A stretch of 51,281 bases of DNA from JBBQDZ01 sp038237515 (GTDB lineage Bacteria; Actinomycetota; Thermoleophilia; Gaiellales; Gaiellaceae): the NCBI GenBank assembly GCA_038237515.1, contig JBBRYP010000024.1, positions 1 through 51,281 of the forward strand. The letters run 5' to 3'. Each line of letters begins with the position of its first letter. Positions within the stretch are counted from its first letter, which is position 1. Below the pieces are notes generated by a model. It worked only from the letters and a program-made list of their open reading frames with translations, ran no database searches and was not told the DNA's origin. Below are positions 10,838 to 19,216 of the stretch, in pieces. The position numbers and the translations under genes are program-made.

Positions 10838-10867
10838 AGAATATAATCTAAGTCGTAGATTGTCAAG
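10838..10867 (-). promoter_or_regulatory. dnaK operon promoter overlapping a HAIR-like HspR operator
   Basis: On the minus strand a housekeeping-type promoter reads TTGACA (10861-10866), a 17-nt spacer, and TATTCT (10838-10843). Overlapping it at 10847-10867 is CTTGACA-N7-ACTTAGA. This resembles the published HAIR consensus CTTGAGT-N7-ACTCAAG, with 5 of 7 bases matching in the left arm and 4 of 7 in the right. A repressor bound there would cover -35 and most of the spacer. The same arrangement recurs upstream of hsp20 with 26 of 32 bases identical. Confidence 0.8.
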
Positions 10868-10893
10868 TTACTGACACCTAGACTCCGTTTCCT

Positions 10894-11991
10894 GTGGCCG
10901 ATCCACGCGTCCAGGAGTACGCGGAGCTGCTCGTGGGGCGCTGCATCGACGTGCAGCCCGGGTGGCAGGTACTGCTCACGGCCGGAGTGCTTGCGCGGCC
11001 CCTCGTCGAGGAGGTGCAGCGGGCGGTCGCGCGGCGCGGGGCTTACGTCCTGACGCGCATCGTCTTCGAGGTGGCGGAGGTGCCGACAAGGGAGCTTGTC
11101 TGGGCGCTCGAGGCGCCGGAGGCGCTGCTTACCGAACTACCGCCGATCGAGCGCCAGACGATCGAGCAGATCGACGGCCACATCGCGATCTACGCGCCGG
11201 AGAACACGCGCGCGGGCTCGCGCCTGAGCCCCGAGCGCCAGTCGCTCCTCAGCCGGAGTCGCGCGCCGATCATGAAGCGCTACCTGTCGCACGAACTCGG
11301 CTGGGTCGGCTGCGACTTCCCGTGCCCCGCGCTGGCGCAGGACGCCGGCATGACCCTCGAGGCCTTCGAGGACTTCCTCTATGGCGCCTGCCTGCTCGAC
11401 TGGCACGAGGAGGGGCGGAGGATGCGCCGGATCGCGGACGCCTTCGACGCGGCGGAGGACGTGCGGATCGTCGGCGAGGAGACCGACCTGCGCCTGAGCC
11501 TCGCCGGACGGGCGGGGCGGGTCGACGCGGGCGGCTCGAACATGCCGGGCGGCGAGGTCTTCTACAGCCCCGTCGAGGACTCCGCCGAGGGCGTCGTGAC
11601 CTACTCCGAGTATCCGGCGTGTCTCGGCGGCTTCGAGGTCGGCGGTGTTCGTCTTCGCTTCGAGAGGGGCCGTGTCGTCGAGGCTTCGGCCCGCACGAAC
11701 GAGGACTACCTGCTGCGGACGCTCGACACGGACGAGGGCGCCCGCCGCCTCGGAGAGCTCGGGATCGGCTGCAACCCCCGGATCACCCGCCACATGCGCA
11801 ACACGCTCTTCGACGAGAAGATCTACGGAACGGTGCACCTGGCGCTCGGCGCGTCCTTTCCGGATCTCGGCGGGCGCAACGAGAGCACCGTCCACTGGGA
11901 CATGGTCAAGGAGCTCCGGAACGGCGGCGAGATCTACCTCGACGGCCGGCTCGTGCAGCACGACGGCGTGTGGGTCGGCCCCCTTGCCTGA
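10894..11991 (+). CDS. M29-family metalloaminopeptidase, copy 1
   Basis: A 365-residue protein of the thermophilic aminopeptidase (M29, AmpS/AmpT) family, which removes N-terminal residues using paired metal ions. The family's ligand-bearing segments are all present: NMPGGEVFYSPVEDSAEG, GELGIGCNP, NTLFDEKIYGTVHLALG and the C-terminal HWDMV. The N-terminal half has the conserved APENTR and PCPALAQDAGM stretches. The start is GTG 10894, just downstream of the divergent heat-shock promoter. It is the first of three tandem paralogues. Confidence 0.9.
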   Translation: MADPRVQEYAELLVGRCIDVQPGWQVLLTAGVLARPLVEEVQRAVARRGAYVLTRIVFEVAEVPTRELVWALEAPEALLTELPPIERQTIEQIDGHIAIYAPENTRAGSRLSPERQSLLSRSRAPIMKRYLSHELGWVGCDFPCPALAQDAGMTLEAFEDFLYGACLLDWHEEGRRMRRIADAFDAAEDVRIVGEETDLRLSLAGRAGRVDAGGSNMPGGEVFYSPVEDSAEGVVTYSEYPACLGGFEVGGVRLRFERGRVVEASARTNEDYLLRTLDTDEGARRLGELGIGCNPRITRHMRNTLFDEKIYGTVHLALGASFPDLGGRNESTVHWDMVKELRNGGEIYLDGRLVQHDGVWVGPLA

Positions 11992-11999
11992 GGCGCCGG

Positions 12000-13082
12000 A
12001 TGCCTGAGACGCGTGTGCGGGAATACGCGCGCTTGCTCGTCGAGGACTGCGTGGGGGTCCAGCCGGGCTGGCAGGTGCTCGTCCTCGCGCAGGTGCTCTC
12101 GCGCCCGCTCTTCGACGAGGTGCTGGCTGCGATCGCGCGGCGCGGCGCGTACGCGCTGCCGCGGCTCGCCTTCGGCGGATTCGCCGGCGACTCGTGGCTC
12201 AGGGAGGCACCGGAGGAGCTGCTGCGGACACCGGCGCCGATCGAGGCCGCGACTCGCTCCCAGGCCGACTGCCTGATCGCGATCAGAGCACCGGAGAACA
12301 CCCGGGACGGCTCGGACATCGATCCTTCCCGCCGGACGCTCCTGCAGGGTGGGCTTCGCCCTTCGATGCGCGCGTTCCAGACCGACGAGAAGCCGTGGGT
12401 CGGCTGCCAGTATCCGACGCAGGCTCTCGCGCAGGACGCGGGCATGACGCTGGCGGGCTTCGAGGAGTTCCTCTACGGGGCGGTGCTGATCGACTGGCCC
12501 GCTCTCCACGGCCGTCTCGAGAAGATCGCCGCTCGCCTCGGCGGAGGGAGCGAGCTCCGCATCGTCGGCACCGACACCGACCTCCGGATGCGCCTGGACG
12601 GCCGCCGGCTCGACATCGACGCCGGCGCGGGCAACATGCCCGGCGGCGAGATCTACACCAGCCCGGTCGAGGACTCTGTCGAGGGCGTGATCAGCCTCAC
12701 CGAGTATCCCGCGTGCCTCGACGGCCATCAGGTCGGAGGGGCCCGTCTCGTGTTCGAGGGCGGCCGGATCGTGGAGGCCTCCGCCGAAAGCGACGAGGCT
12801 TTCCTGCTCGCGACGCTCGACACCGACGACGGCGCGCGCCGGCTGGGCGAGCTCGGGATCGGCTGCAACCCCGGCATCCAGCGCCATTCCCGCAACACCC
12901 TATTCGACGAGAAGATCGAGGGCACCGTCCACGTCGCCATCGGGTTCGGCTTTCCGCAGCTCGGAGGCGAGAACGAGAGCGCGATCCACTGGGACATGGT
13001 CAAGGACCTGCGCGAGGGCGGACGGCTCGAGCTCGACGGCGAGGTCGTGCAGGAGAACGGAGCCTGGATCATCGATGATTGA
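12000..13082 (+). CDS. M29-family metalloaminopeptidase, copy 2
   Basis: A 360-residue paralogue of the preceding gene that starts at ATG 12000, 8 nt after its stop. It keeps NMPGGEIYTSPVEDSVEG, GELGIGCNPGIQRH, NTLFDEKIEGTVHVAIG and HWDMV, so the metal centre should be intact. The N-terminal substrate-side region has drifted most (LAFGGFAGDSWLREAPEELLRTPAPIE), as expected for paralogues with different peptide preferences. Its 3' end overlaps copy 3 by 8 nt, making the three genes one transcription unit. Confidence 0.9.
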   Translation: MPETRVREYARLLVEDCVGVQPGWQVLVLAQVLSRPLFDEVLAAIARRGAYALPRLAFGGFAGDSWLREAPEELLRTPAPIEAATRSQADCLIAIRAPENTRDGSDIDPSRRTLLQGGLRPSMRAFQTDEKPWVGCQYPTQALAQDAGMTLAGFEEFLYGAVLIDWPALHGRLEKIAARLGGGSELRIVGTDTDLRMRLDGRRLDIDAGAGNMPGGEIYTSPVEDSVEGVISLTEYPACLDGHQVGGARLVFEGGRIVEASAESDEAFLLATLDTDDGARRLGELGIGCNPGIQRHSRNTLFDEKIEGTVHVAIGFGFPQLGGENESAIHWDMVKDLREGGRLELDGEVVQENGAWIIDD

Positions 13083-14160
13083 CGCGCGCGTCGAGGCTTT
13101 CGCGAAGCTGCTCGTCGATCGGTGCATCGACCCCGAGCCCGGCTCGCAGGTGATGGTGCTCTCCTCCCCGCTCGCGCGGCCGGCCGTCTCGACTGTGCTC
13201 CGCGAGCTCGCCAGGCGCGGCGCCTACTCGCTGCTGCGGCTCGACTTCGGTCTCGAGGTGTACCCCATCCCGTGCGACTGGGCGCTGGCTGCGCCCGAGG
13301 AGCTCGTCCGCGAGCTGGCGCCGATCGAGCGCTACGCAGTCGACCACATCGACGCGCGCATCACAATCGAGGCGCCGGAGAACACCCGAGCGGCGTCGGC
13401 ACTCGACGGGGCACGCTACGGCCTGATCCGGCGGGCCGTGGCGCCGTACTACGAGCGTTCGATGTCGATGCAGATCCGCTGGGTCTCGACGCAGTTCCCG
13501 ACGCAGGCGCTCGCGCAGGACGCAGGCATGTCGCTGCCCGAGTTCGAGGACTTCTTCTACGGCGCGGTGCTGCTCGACTGGGACGCCGAGGCACAGAAGC
13601 TGCAGCGCTACGCGGATCGCCTCGGCGCCGCTTCCGAGCTGCGGATCGTCGGCGAGGCAACCGACCTGACAATCGGTATCGAGGGGCGGGAGGCCGTCGT
13701 CGACGAGGGTCGGGTCAACATGCCGGGCGGCGAGTTCTTCTTCGCACCGGTCGAGGACTCGGCCGAGGGCGTGATCACCTACTCCGAGTTCCCGGCGATC
13801 CTCGACGGCGGAGAGGTGACCGGCGCGCGGCTCCGTTTCGAGGCGGGCCGGGTGGTGGAGGCCTCCGCCGAGGCCGGTGAGGAGTTCCTGCTCACCACGC
13901 TCGACACCGACGACGGCGCGCGCCGGCTGGGCGAGCTCGGCATCGGTTGCAACCCGGGAATCCAGCGCCACACGAAGAGCGTCCTCTTCGACGAGAAGAT
14001 CGACGGGACGATCCACCTGGCGCTCGGCAAGAGCTACGAGCACGCCGGCGGCAAGAACCAGAGCGTGATTCACTGGGACATGGTCAAGGACCTGCGCCCC
14101 GGCGGCCGCCTCTACGCCGACGGCGAGCTCGTCCAGGAGAACGGCCGCTGGCTCTTCTGA
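13075..14160 (+). CDS. M29-family metalloaminopeptidase, copy 3
   Basis: A 361-residue third paralogue beginning at ATG 13075, within the end of copy 2. The conserved segments are NMPGGEFFFAPVEDSAEG, GELGIGCNPGIQRH, SVLFDEKIDGTIHLALG and HWDMV. The TGA stop at 14158-14160 lies inside the first unit of a 130-bp tandem repeat, so the second unit carries an identical TTCTGA sequence. Copies 2 and 3 look more alike than either is to copy 1 in the GCNPGIQRH region, suggesting stepwise duplication. Confidence 0.9.
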   Translation: MIDARVEAFAKLLVDRCIDPEPGSQVMVLSSPLARPAVSTVLRELARRGAYSLLRLDFGLEVYPIPCDWALAAPEELVRELAPIERYAVDHIDARITIEAPENTRAASALDGARYGLIRRAVAPYYERSMSMQIRWVSTQFPTQALAQDAGMSLPEFEDFFYGAVLLDWDAEAQKLQRYADRLGAASELRIVGEATDLTIGIEGREAVVDEGRVNMPGGEFFFAPVEDSAEGVITYSEFPAILDGGEVTGARLRFEAGRVVEASAEAGEEFLLTTLDTDDGARRLGELGIGCNPGIQRHTKSVLFDEKIDGTIHLALGKSYEHAGGKNQSVIHWDMVKDLRPGGRLYADGELVQENGRWLF

Positions 14161-14416
14161 GCGCGGGGGAACCCAGGGTTCCCCCACGAGCCCCCTCCTT
14201 CCGCGCTCCCGCTTGGCCAACCGCGCCTGGCCTCCCGCCGGGCAAACCCGGCTCCGGCCCCGACCGTCTGCGGCTCCTGCGGCGTTCTGAGCGCGGGGGA
14301 ACCCAGGGCTCCCCCACGAGCCCCCTCCTTCCACGCTCCCGCTTGGCCAACCGCGCCTGCCCTCCCGCCGGGCAAACCCGGCTCCGGCCCCGACCGTCTG
14401 CGGCTCCTGCGGCGTT
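14155..14416. repeat. Two-unit 130-bp tandem repeat with internal hairpins
   Basis: Units at 14155-14284 and 14285-14416 differ at only three positions (GGTT/GGCT, CCGCG/CCACG, CCTGG/CCTGC). Each holds two hairpins. The first is GGGGGAACCC-A-GGGTTCCCCC, perfect in unit 1 and carrying one mismatch in unit 2. The second is GCCGGG-CAAA-CCCGGC. This non-coding stretch between the aminopeptidase stop and the convergent EamA gene has no other feature. The hairpins could act as a bidirectional terminator but lack a T-tract. The near-identity implies recent duplication of a dispersed palindromic element. Confidence 0.9.
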
Positions 14417-14486
14417 TCCTCACCGGCCAGCTTCAAAGCCCGTGCGTAACTCGCCACAACCTCACGAGTCTCGCCCCCGGAAAGAC

Positions 14487-15365
14487 CTAGGTGCGCTGTG
14501 ACTCGCGGCTGGTCAGACGCTCCAGGGTCCCGGCGGCGGCCGGTTCGGCGACCGCGATGCCGGCGAGGATGACCGCGCAGCCGCCCCAGCCGAGCCAGCC
14601 CAGCCGGTCGCCGGCCAGGGCGTAGCCGAAGAGGCCTGCGAAGACCGTCTCGAGTGAGAAGACGAGCGCGATCCGCGCTGCGCTCAGCCGCCGCTGCGCC
14701 CAGATCTGGATCAGGTAGGCGAGCGCGCTCGCGAACACGGCTGTGACGAGGAGAGCCGCCCAGACCGTCCGCCCGCGAGGAACTTCGAGATCGCCGAGGC
14801 CGAGGGCGATGGCCGTGAAGCAGGCCAGCCCGGTGAGCATCTCCACGAAGGTCAGCGCGAGTGCGTCGTAGCGCGCGGCGAAGCGCTCGACGAACACGAT
14901 CTGGAGCGCCTGCGCAATTGTGCTCGCGAGGACGAGGAGGTCGCCGCTGGCAGAGCCTGCGTGCACGCCCGAGAGCATCGCGAGGCCGAAGAGCGCGAGG
15001 ACCGCGCCGACCCAGACGGCGGCTCCGATCCGCTGCCTGAAGAGCGCGAACGCGAAGATCGGCGTCAGCACGACATAGAGGCCCGTGATGAACCCTGTGC
15101 TCGACACGGTCGTCCGCTCGAGGCCTGCCGTCTGAAGCGCGTAGCCCGCGGCGAGAACGACGCCGAGGAGGACGCCGGCGCCGGCGCCTCCGCGTCCGAG
15201 CCTGCGCAGCCGGGGCAGCGCCGGCAGCGCGAGGACTCCGCTCGCGATCGCGAACCGAACCGAGAGGAATGCGAACAGCGGATAGACCGCCACCGCGTCC
15301 TTCACCTGCACGAAGGTCACGCCCCAGATCGCGGTTACGGCGACGAGGGCGAGGAGGGCCGTCAT
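14487..15365 (-). CDS. EamA-family (DMT superfamily) transporter
   Basis: A 292-residue membrane protein with ten predicted helices arranged as two EamA repeats. The first includes the family signature AVTAIWGVTFVQVKDAV and SVRFAIASGVLALPAL, plus TAGLERTTVSSTGFITGLYVVLTPIFA. The second repeats the pattern with YLIQIWAQRRLSAARIALVFSLETVFAGLFGYALAGDRLGWLGWGG. The family exports metabolites or amino acids across the cytoplasmic membrane; no substrate can be read from sequence. Its ATG 15365 overlaps the stop of the upstream gene by 4 nt, implying coupling. Confidence 0.9.
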   Translation of the reverse strand: MTALLALVAVTAIWGVTFVQVKDAVAVYPLFAFLSVRFAIASGVLALPALPRLRRLGRGGAGAGVLLGVVLAAGYALQTAGLERTTVSSTGFITGLYVVLTPIFAFALFRQRIGAAVWVGAVLALFGLAMLSGVHAGSASGDLLVLASTIAQALQIVFVERFAARYDALALTFVEMLTGLACFTAIALGLGDLEVPRGRTVWAALLVTAVFASALAYLIQIWAQRRLSAARIALVFSLETVFAGLFGYALAGDRLGWLGWGGCAVILAGIAVAEPAAAGTLERLTSRESQRT

Positions 15366-15865
15366 CGACGCGACAGCGCGCGCGCCGCCCCCGCGAGCCA
15401 GCGGCGCCGGATGAAGGCCGAGAAGGGCCTGACGAGCAGCCAGTACGCGCGGAAGGCGCGGCGGGCGCCGCCGCCGACACAGGCGACGCGCGTCTCGGTC
15501 GAGAGCACGCAGCCGTCAGGCGCCGCGACCGCGCGGAGGTCGGCGACGAGGCGAGCATCGCCCGGGCCGGCGTCGCCGAACGCTGCCAGTCGCCCGCCCG
15601 GGCGCCAGGGGCGACCGGAGGCCGCTACGACGAAGCGCCGCGGGCCGCGCTCGAGGACCTCGAAGCCGAGCAGCGCGAAGAAGCCTTCGATCGTCTGCCC
15701 GCGTGCCGGCAGCCCGCGCAGCCGCAGCAGCGCCCGTGTGGCCGGGTCCGAGCCCACCGGCAGGGCGAGCGCCGCGGCGAGGGCCTCCTCGGGTTTCGCC
15801 GCGAGCTCCCGCTCGTGACGTTCGCGCACGTCGAAGACCGGGAGCCAACGGTCGAGCGAGTCCAT
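15362..15865 (-). CDS. Probable SRPBCC-like protein of unknown function
   Basis: A 167-residue protein opening with LDRWLPVFDVRERHERELAAKPEEALAAAL, a pattern common to an actinobacterial START-like group with an early strand followed by a P-x-x-x-x-x-A helix. A central RRFVVAASGRPWRPGG and a C-terminal CVLSTETRVACVGGGARRAFRAYWLLVRPFSAFIRRR fit the sheet plus long helix of that fold. It is operonic with the EamA transporter (4-nt overlap). Its fold assignment is moderate and its function unknown. Confidence 0.6.
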   Translation of the reverse strand: MDSLDRWLPVFDVRERHERELAAKPEEALAAALALPVGSDPATRALLRLRGLPARGQTIEGFFALLGFEVLERGPRRFVVAASGRPWRPGGRLAAFGDAGPGDARLVADLRAVAAPDGCVLSTETRVACVGGGARRAFRAYWLLVRPFSAFIRRRWLAGAARALSRR

Positions 15866-15964
15866 CCGGGCTTTTCTACAGGAGCTCGATCAGCAGCTGG
15901 CCCGGTGACCTGGGTGGACGGTTGTGCACGCCTGAGTTACACACGCACCGGTTCGACAAGACGG

Positions 15965-15988
15965 CGAAGGCGCCCGAAGGCGCCTTCG
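15965..15988 (-). terminator. Hairpin with UUCG tetraloop downstream of csbD
   Basis: On the minus strand the sequence CGAAGGCGCC-TTCG-GGCGCCTTCG forms a perfect 10-bp stem closed by a TTCG tetraloop, 22 nt beyond the csbD stop. There is no T-run, which is common for terminators in high-GC bacteria. It may also protect the 3' end of the transcript. Confidence 0.6.
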
Positions 15989-16010
15989 CTTCGTAGCTGC
16001 GCGAAAGGCG

Positions 16011-16166
16011 CTACGTCCGGTCGCGCAGCTCGTCCTTTGCGTCCTCGAGCTTCTCCTTCGCCTGGCCGTACTTCTCCTGGGCCTGACCCTGCTTCTCACG
16101 CGCGTCGTCGTTCGTGAGCTTGCCCTCCGCTTCCTTGAGCTTGCCTTCGAGCTTGTCGGTATCCAT
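16011..16166 (-). CDS. CsbD-family stress-response protein
   Basis: A 51-residue hydrophilic protein: MDTDKLEGKLKEAEGKLTND, then QGQAQEKYGQAKEKLEDAKDELRD. The KxEGKxKExxGKLT start and repeated Gln-Ala-Glu-Lys helix are diagnostic of CsbD proteins, which are induced by general stress and have no known catalytic activity. The ATG at 16166 is preceded by GGGGGA. It is a monocistronic minus-strand gene divergent from moaA, ending at the TTCG hairpin. Confidence 0.9.
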   Translation of the reverse strand: MDTDKLEGKLKEAEGKLTNDDAREKQGQAQEKYGQAKEKLEDAKDELRDRT

Positions 16167-16265
16167 CAGTTCCCCCGTTCGTCGGACGAGCGCTCCGACA
16201 GGAGCACCTCGTAGGGGTCTTGTTCCGCTTTCGGTGAGCCAGAAACGTGGAGCTAGGCTTGGTGG

Positions 16266-17276
16266 ATGGCTACCGAGGCTCCAACCGACGTGTTTCGCCG
16301 CCCGCTGCGCGATTTGCGGATCTCCGTCACCGACCGCTGCAACTTCCGCTGCGTCTACTGCATGCCCAAGGAGGTGTTCGGCCGCGATCATCGCTTCCTC
16401 GGCCGCGGCGAGCTCCTCTCGTTCGAGGAGCTCGAGCGGCTCGCGGCCGTCTTCTCCCGCCTCGGCGTCCAGAAGATCCGGCTCACGGGCGGCGAGCCGT
16501 TGCTGCGCCGCGACGTCGAGTCGCTCGTCGCGCGGCTGGCGAGGATCCCGGGGCTCGATCTGACACTGACGACGAATGGCTCGCTCCTCGCCCGGAAAGC
16601 CGGCGCGCTGCGGGCGGCGGGCCTCCGCCGCATCACCGTCAGCCTCGACTCCCTCGACGACGAGTGCTTCAGGGCGATGAACGACGTCGACTTCCCTGTC
16701 GCCCGCGTGCTGGAGGGCATCGAGGCGGCCTCGGCGGCCGGCCTGCCGGTGAAGGTGAACATGGTCGTCCGCCGTGGACTGAACGAGGGGAGCGTCCTGC
16801 CGATGGCGCGCTTCTTCCGCGAGCGTGGTCACGTGCTGCGCTTCATCGAGTACATGGACGTCGGTCATTCCAACGGCTGGCGCCTCGACGAGGTTGTGCC
16901 CGCGAGGGAGCTCGTCGCCACGATCGACGCCGAGCTGCCGCTGGAGCCGGTGCCGCCGCGCTACGCGGGCGAGGTCGCGCAGCGGTGGCGCTACCGCAAC
17001 GGAAGCGGCGAGGTCGGCGTCATCGCCTCCGTCACCGAGCCCTTCTGCGGCGACTGCACGCGCGCGCGGCTCTCGGCGGAGGGGAAGCTCTACACCTGCC
17101 TCTTCGCGCTACGCGGCCACGATCTACGCGCGCTTCTCCGCGGCGGAGCCACCGACTATGAGGTCGGCGAGCGCCTCACCGCGATCTGGGGTGCCCGGAG
17201 CGACCGCTACTCGGAGCTGCGCTCGGAGAGCACGCCCGCCCTGCCGAAGGTCGAGATGAGCTACATCGGCGGCTGA
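16266..17276 (+). CDS. moaA: GTP 3',8-cyclase MoaA (molybdenum cofactor biosynthesis)
   Basis: A 336-residue radical-SAM enzyme that converts GTP to 3',8-cH2GTP in the first step of molybdopterin synthesis. The N-terminal cluster motif is C25-x3-C29-x2-C32 and the SAM-binding GGEPLL follows. The MoaA-specific C-terminal cluster is C261-x2-C264-x13-C278. The protein ends in the essential Gly-Gly tail (MSYIGG). No other mo gene lies in the window, so the rest of the pathway must be encoded elsewhere. It starts at ATG 16266. Confidence 0.95.
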   Translation: MATEAPTDVFRRPLRDLRISVTDRCNFRCVYCMPKEVFGRDHRFLGRGELLSFEELERLAAVFSRLGVQKIRLTGGEPLLRRDVESLVARLARIPGLDLTLTTNGSLLARKAGALRAAGLRRITVSLDSLDDECFRAMNDVDFPVARVLEGIEAASAAGLPVKVNMVVRRGLNEGSVLPMARFFRERGHVLRFIEYMDVGHSNGWRLDEVVPARELVATIDAELPLEPVPPRYAGEVAQRWRYRNGSGEVGVIASVTEPFCGDCTRARLSAEGKLYTCLFALRGHDLRALLRGGATDYEVGERLTAIWGARSDRYSELRSESTPALPKVEMSYIGG

Positions 17277-17520
17277 AGCACTGGCGCTGGCGCCTCGGCC
17301 GTCGCGCCGGCATCGCCAGGTAACACAGCAGCGAGATGCGGCCTGAAGTCGCCCGCATAGCGGACGAGTGGGTCGAGCAGTGCCGCAGCGGGTGCGAGCG
17401 ACCGGCCGTACAGACGAAAATCCCTGCTCTTCGCCCACCTACGGCCGAGATCCTCATAGTCGTCGAAGCGTCTCGTCGTCGCGACGGATCGTGGGAGCGG
17501 CGTGGGAATGAACGCCGACT

Positions 17521-17547
17521 GGGTTCGCGTTTAGAATCTGCGAACCC
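17521..17547 (+). promoter_or_regulatory. Inverted repeat enclosing a -10 box upstream of the PAP2 gene
   Basis: GGGTTCGC (17521-17528) and GCGAACCC (17540-17547) are perfect 8-bp inverted arms separated by 11 nt. The spacer contains TAGAAT (17532-17537), a good -10 hexamer. The arrangement, 23 nt before ATG 17571, looks like a promoter under a dimeric repressor. The rest of the 294-bp interval after moaA shows nothing I recognise. Confidence 0.5.
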
Positions 17548-17570
17548 ATGGCGAGCCCCTCCTCTCAGCC

Positions 17571-18320
17571 ATGACGGCGATCGTCACTGCCGGTCGGCGC
17601 CTCCTCCCTCGCGGGTGGAGCGACCTCGCGCGCCAGCTCGTGATCTGGTTCGGCTTCCTCGCCGCCTACCAGGTCGCCCGCGGGGTCGCCGATCGCGACC
17701 CGACGAAGGCGTTCACGAACGGCCTGCGGGTGATCGACCTGGAGCGCCACGCCAACGCGTTCTACGAGTTGACCTTTCAGCGGCTCTTCAATTCGTCGCA
17801 CGCCCTTTCCTTCCTCGCCTCGTTCACCTACTGGAACTCCGAGTTCACGGTCGTCGGGATCGCCCTCCTCTGGGTCTACATGCGCCGAAACGCCGCGTTC
17901 CACCGGTTCCGGAACTGGATCCTGCTCGCGAATGCTCTCGGCCTCCTCGGCTACATCCTGGCGCCGACCGCCCCGCCTCGGATGTTCCCGGACCTCGGCT
18001 TCGACGACACGCTGGCGAAGCTCGGCGGCCTCAATCACGGCAGCGGCCTCGTCGAGCTGGCGTCGAACCCGTATGCCGCCATGCCGAGCCTCCATGCCGC
18101 GGACGCGATCATCGTGGGCGTCAGCCTGGTGCTCATCTGCCGCAACTGGTGGGCCAAGGCGCTCTGGCTTCTCTGGCCTGTATGGGTGGCCGTCGTCGTC
18201 ATGGCGACCGGCAACCATTTCCTGCTCGACATCGTGGCCGGTGCGGTGGTGGCGTGCCTCGCGGCCGTTCCGGTCTTCCGGGGCTGGTCGTGGCGCCGTC
18301 AGCGGCCCGCACCCGCCTAA
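17571..18320 (+). CDS. PAP2/AUR1-like membrane phosphatase or phosphotransferase
   Basis: A 249-residue membrane protein with about six helices. The PAP2_3-type active-site motifs are present: MPSLHAADAII (C2-like) and ATGNHFLLDIVAG (C3-like, with the catalytic His). An APTAPPRMFPDLGFDDTL loop resembles inositol-phosphorylceramide synthase relatives. The gene stands first in a run with a CDP-alcohol phosphotransferase and inositol-phosphate synthase. A role in phosphatidylinositol or inositol-glycolipid metabolism, such as dephosphorylating PI-phosphate or transferring inositol phosphate, is therefore plausible. That substrate is inference from context. Confidence 0.85.
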   Translation: MTAIVTAGRRLLPRGWSDLARQLVIWFGFLAAYQVARGVADRDPTKAFTNGLRVIDLERHANAFYELTFQRLFNSSHALSFLASFTYWNSEFTVVGIALLWVYMRRNAAFHRFRNWILLANALGLLGYILAPTAPPRMFPDLGFDDTLAKLGGLNHGSGLVELASNPYAAMPSLHAADAIIVGVSLVLICRNWWAKALWLLWPVWVAVVVMATGNHFLLDIVAGAVVACLAAVPVFRGWSWRRQRPAPA

Positions 18321-18467
18321 CGGGCGCCGGCTTCCCCGACGGGTAGGAAAACGCCCAACCCCACGCACGCGATGGCCAACACCTCTCGCGACCACCGCCC
18401 GACGTCACAGAGCCGCCCCCCGAAGGGCCCGCGGTGGGAGCGCCGCGGCGGTGCTAGCGTGGCCGGC

Positions 18468-19112
18468 ATGGGCCGAGCCGCGGCGGTGAAGGCCGGCTAC
18501 ACCGACGGCGCGCGACGGCTCGCGTCCCAGTCGATGACGAGCCTCGCGCGAACGCGCATCTCCCCCAACGCCCTCACGACCTCCGGCGTCACGCTCTGCA
18601 TCCTCGCGTCGGTGATCGTCTACTTCGAGTACCGATCCGACCTGCTCTTCTACTGGCTCGGCGCCGGCGTGTTCGTCGTCGGCTCGATCCTCGACATCCT
18701 GGACGGGGCGCTCGCTCGTGCCGGAGGCAAGACCACCCCCTTCGGCGCCTTCCTCGACTCGACCACCGACCGCGTCAGCGAGGGCGTCATGCTCGGGGCG
18801 ATCGGCCTGATCTTCATGCGCCACGCGCACGAATGGGCACTCGCGCTCTGCTTCGCCGCCGTCGCCGGCTCCTTTCTCGTCAGCTACACCCGTGCGCGGG
18901 CGGAAGCGATCGGCCTGCGCGGCGACGTCGGCATCGGCTCGCGGGCAGAGCGGGTGGTCGTGATCTCGGGCGGCCTGGTACTTGCCCCATGGGGAGTCCT
19001 GCCGTGGGCGATCGCCGTGCTGGCAGCTACTGCCTGGATCACCGTGCTGCAGCGCATCCTGCACGTCCGCCGCCAGCTCCGCACGCTCGACGGCGCGCCG
19101 CCCGCTCCGTAG
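18468..19112 (+). CDS. CDP-alcohol phosphatidyltransferase, probable phosphatidylinositol-phosphate synthase
   Basis: A 214-residue membrane enzyme with the complete CDP-OH motif D-x2-DG-x2-AR-x8-G-x3-D-x3-D (DILDGALAR ... GAFLDSTTD) in the second half of the first third, and about six helices. Actinobacterial homologues condense CDP-diacylglycerol with inositol 1-phosphate to give PI-phosphate. The next gene makes that inositol phosphate, which favours this substrate over glycerol 3-phosphate. ATG 18468 is chosen; an in-frame GTG lies 9 nt upstream. Confidence 0.85.
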   Translation: MGRAAAVKAGYTDGARRLASQSMTSLARTRISPNALTTSGVTLCILASVIVYFEYRSDLLFYWLGAGVFVVGSILDILDGALARAGGKTTPFGAFLDSTTDRVSEGVMLGAIGLIFMRHAHEWALALCFAAVAGSFLVSYTRARAEAIGLRGDVGIGSRAERVVVISGGLVLAPWGVLPWAIAVLAATAWITVLQRILHVRRQLRTLDGAPPAP

Positions 19113-19200
19113 CTGTTCGGCGAAGCAAGCCGCGGAACGCCGGAGGCGGGCGACGGCGACGCTTCAAGGGGCCTCGCGTTGCTCAACTCGTCTATGCTGC

Positions 19201-19216
19201 TAGCACTCAAGTGCTA
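19201..19216. promoter_or_regulatory. Palindrome overlapping the GTG start of the RHH-Ino1 gene
   Basis: TAGCACT-CA-AGTGCTA has perfect 7-bp arms, and the GTG at 19211 lies inside its right arm. TATGCT (19193-19198) just upstream could serve as a -10 for a nearly leaderless transcript. The encoded ribbon-helix-helix domains would be expected to bind such a palindrome, giving autoregulation. This is inference from position and fold. Confidence 0.55.

Noticed and set aside
19201..19216. Resemblance of the palindrome to CIRCE (TTAGCACTC-N9-GAGTGCTAA)
   Set aside because: The arms resemble CIRCE half-sites but the nine-base spacer is absent, the gene is not a chaperone gene and no HrcA gene is present, so HrcA control is not supported.
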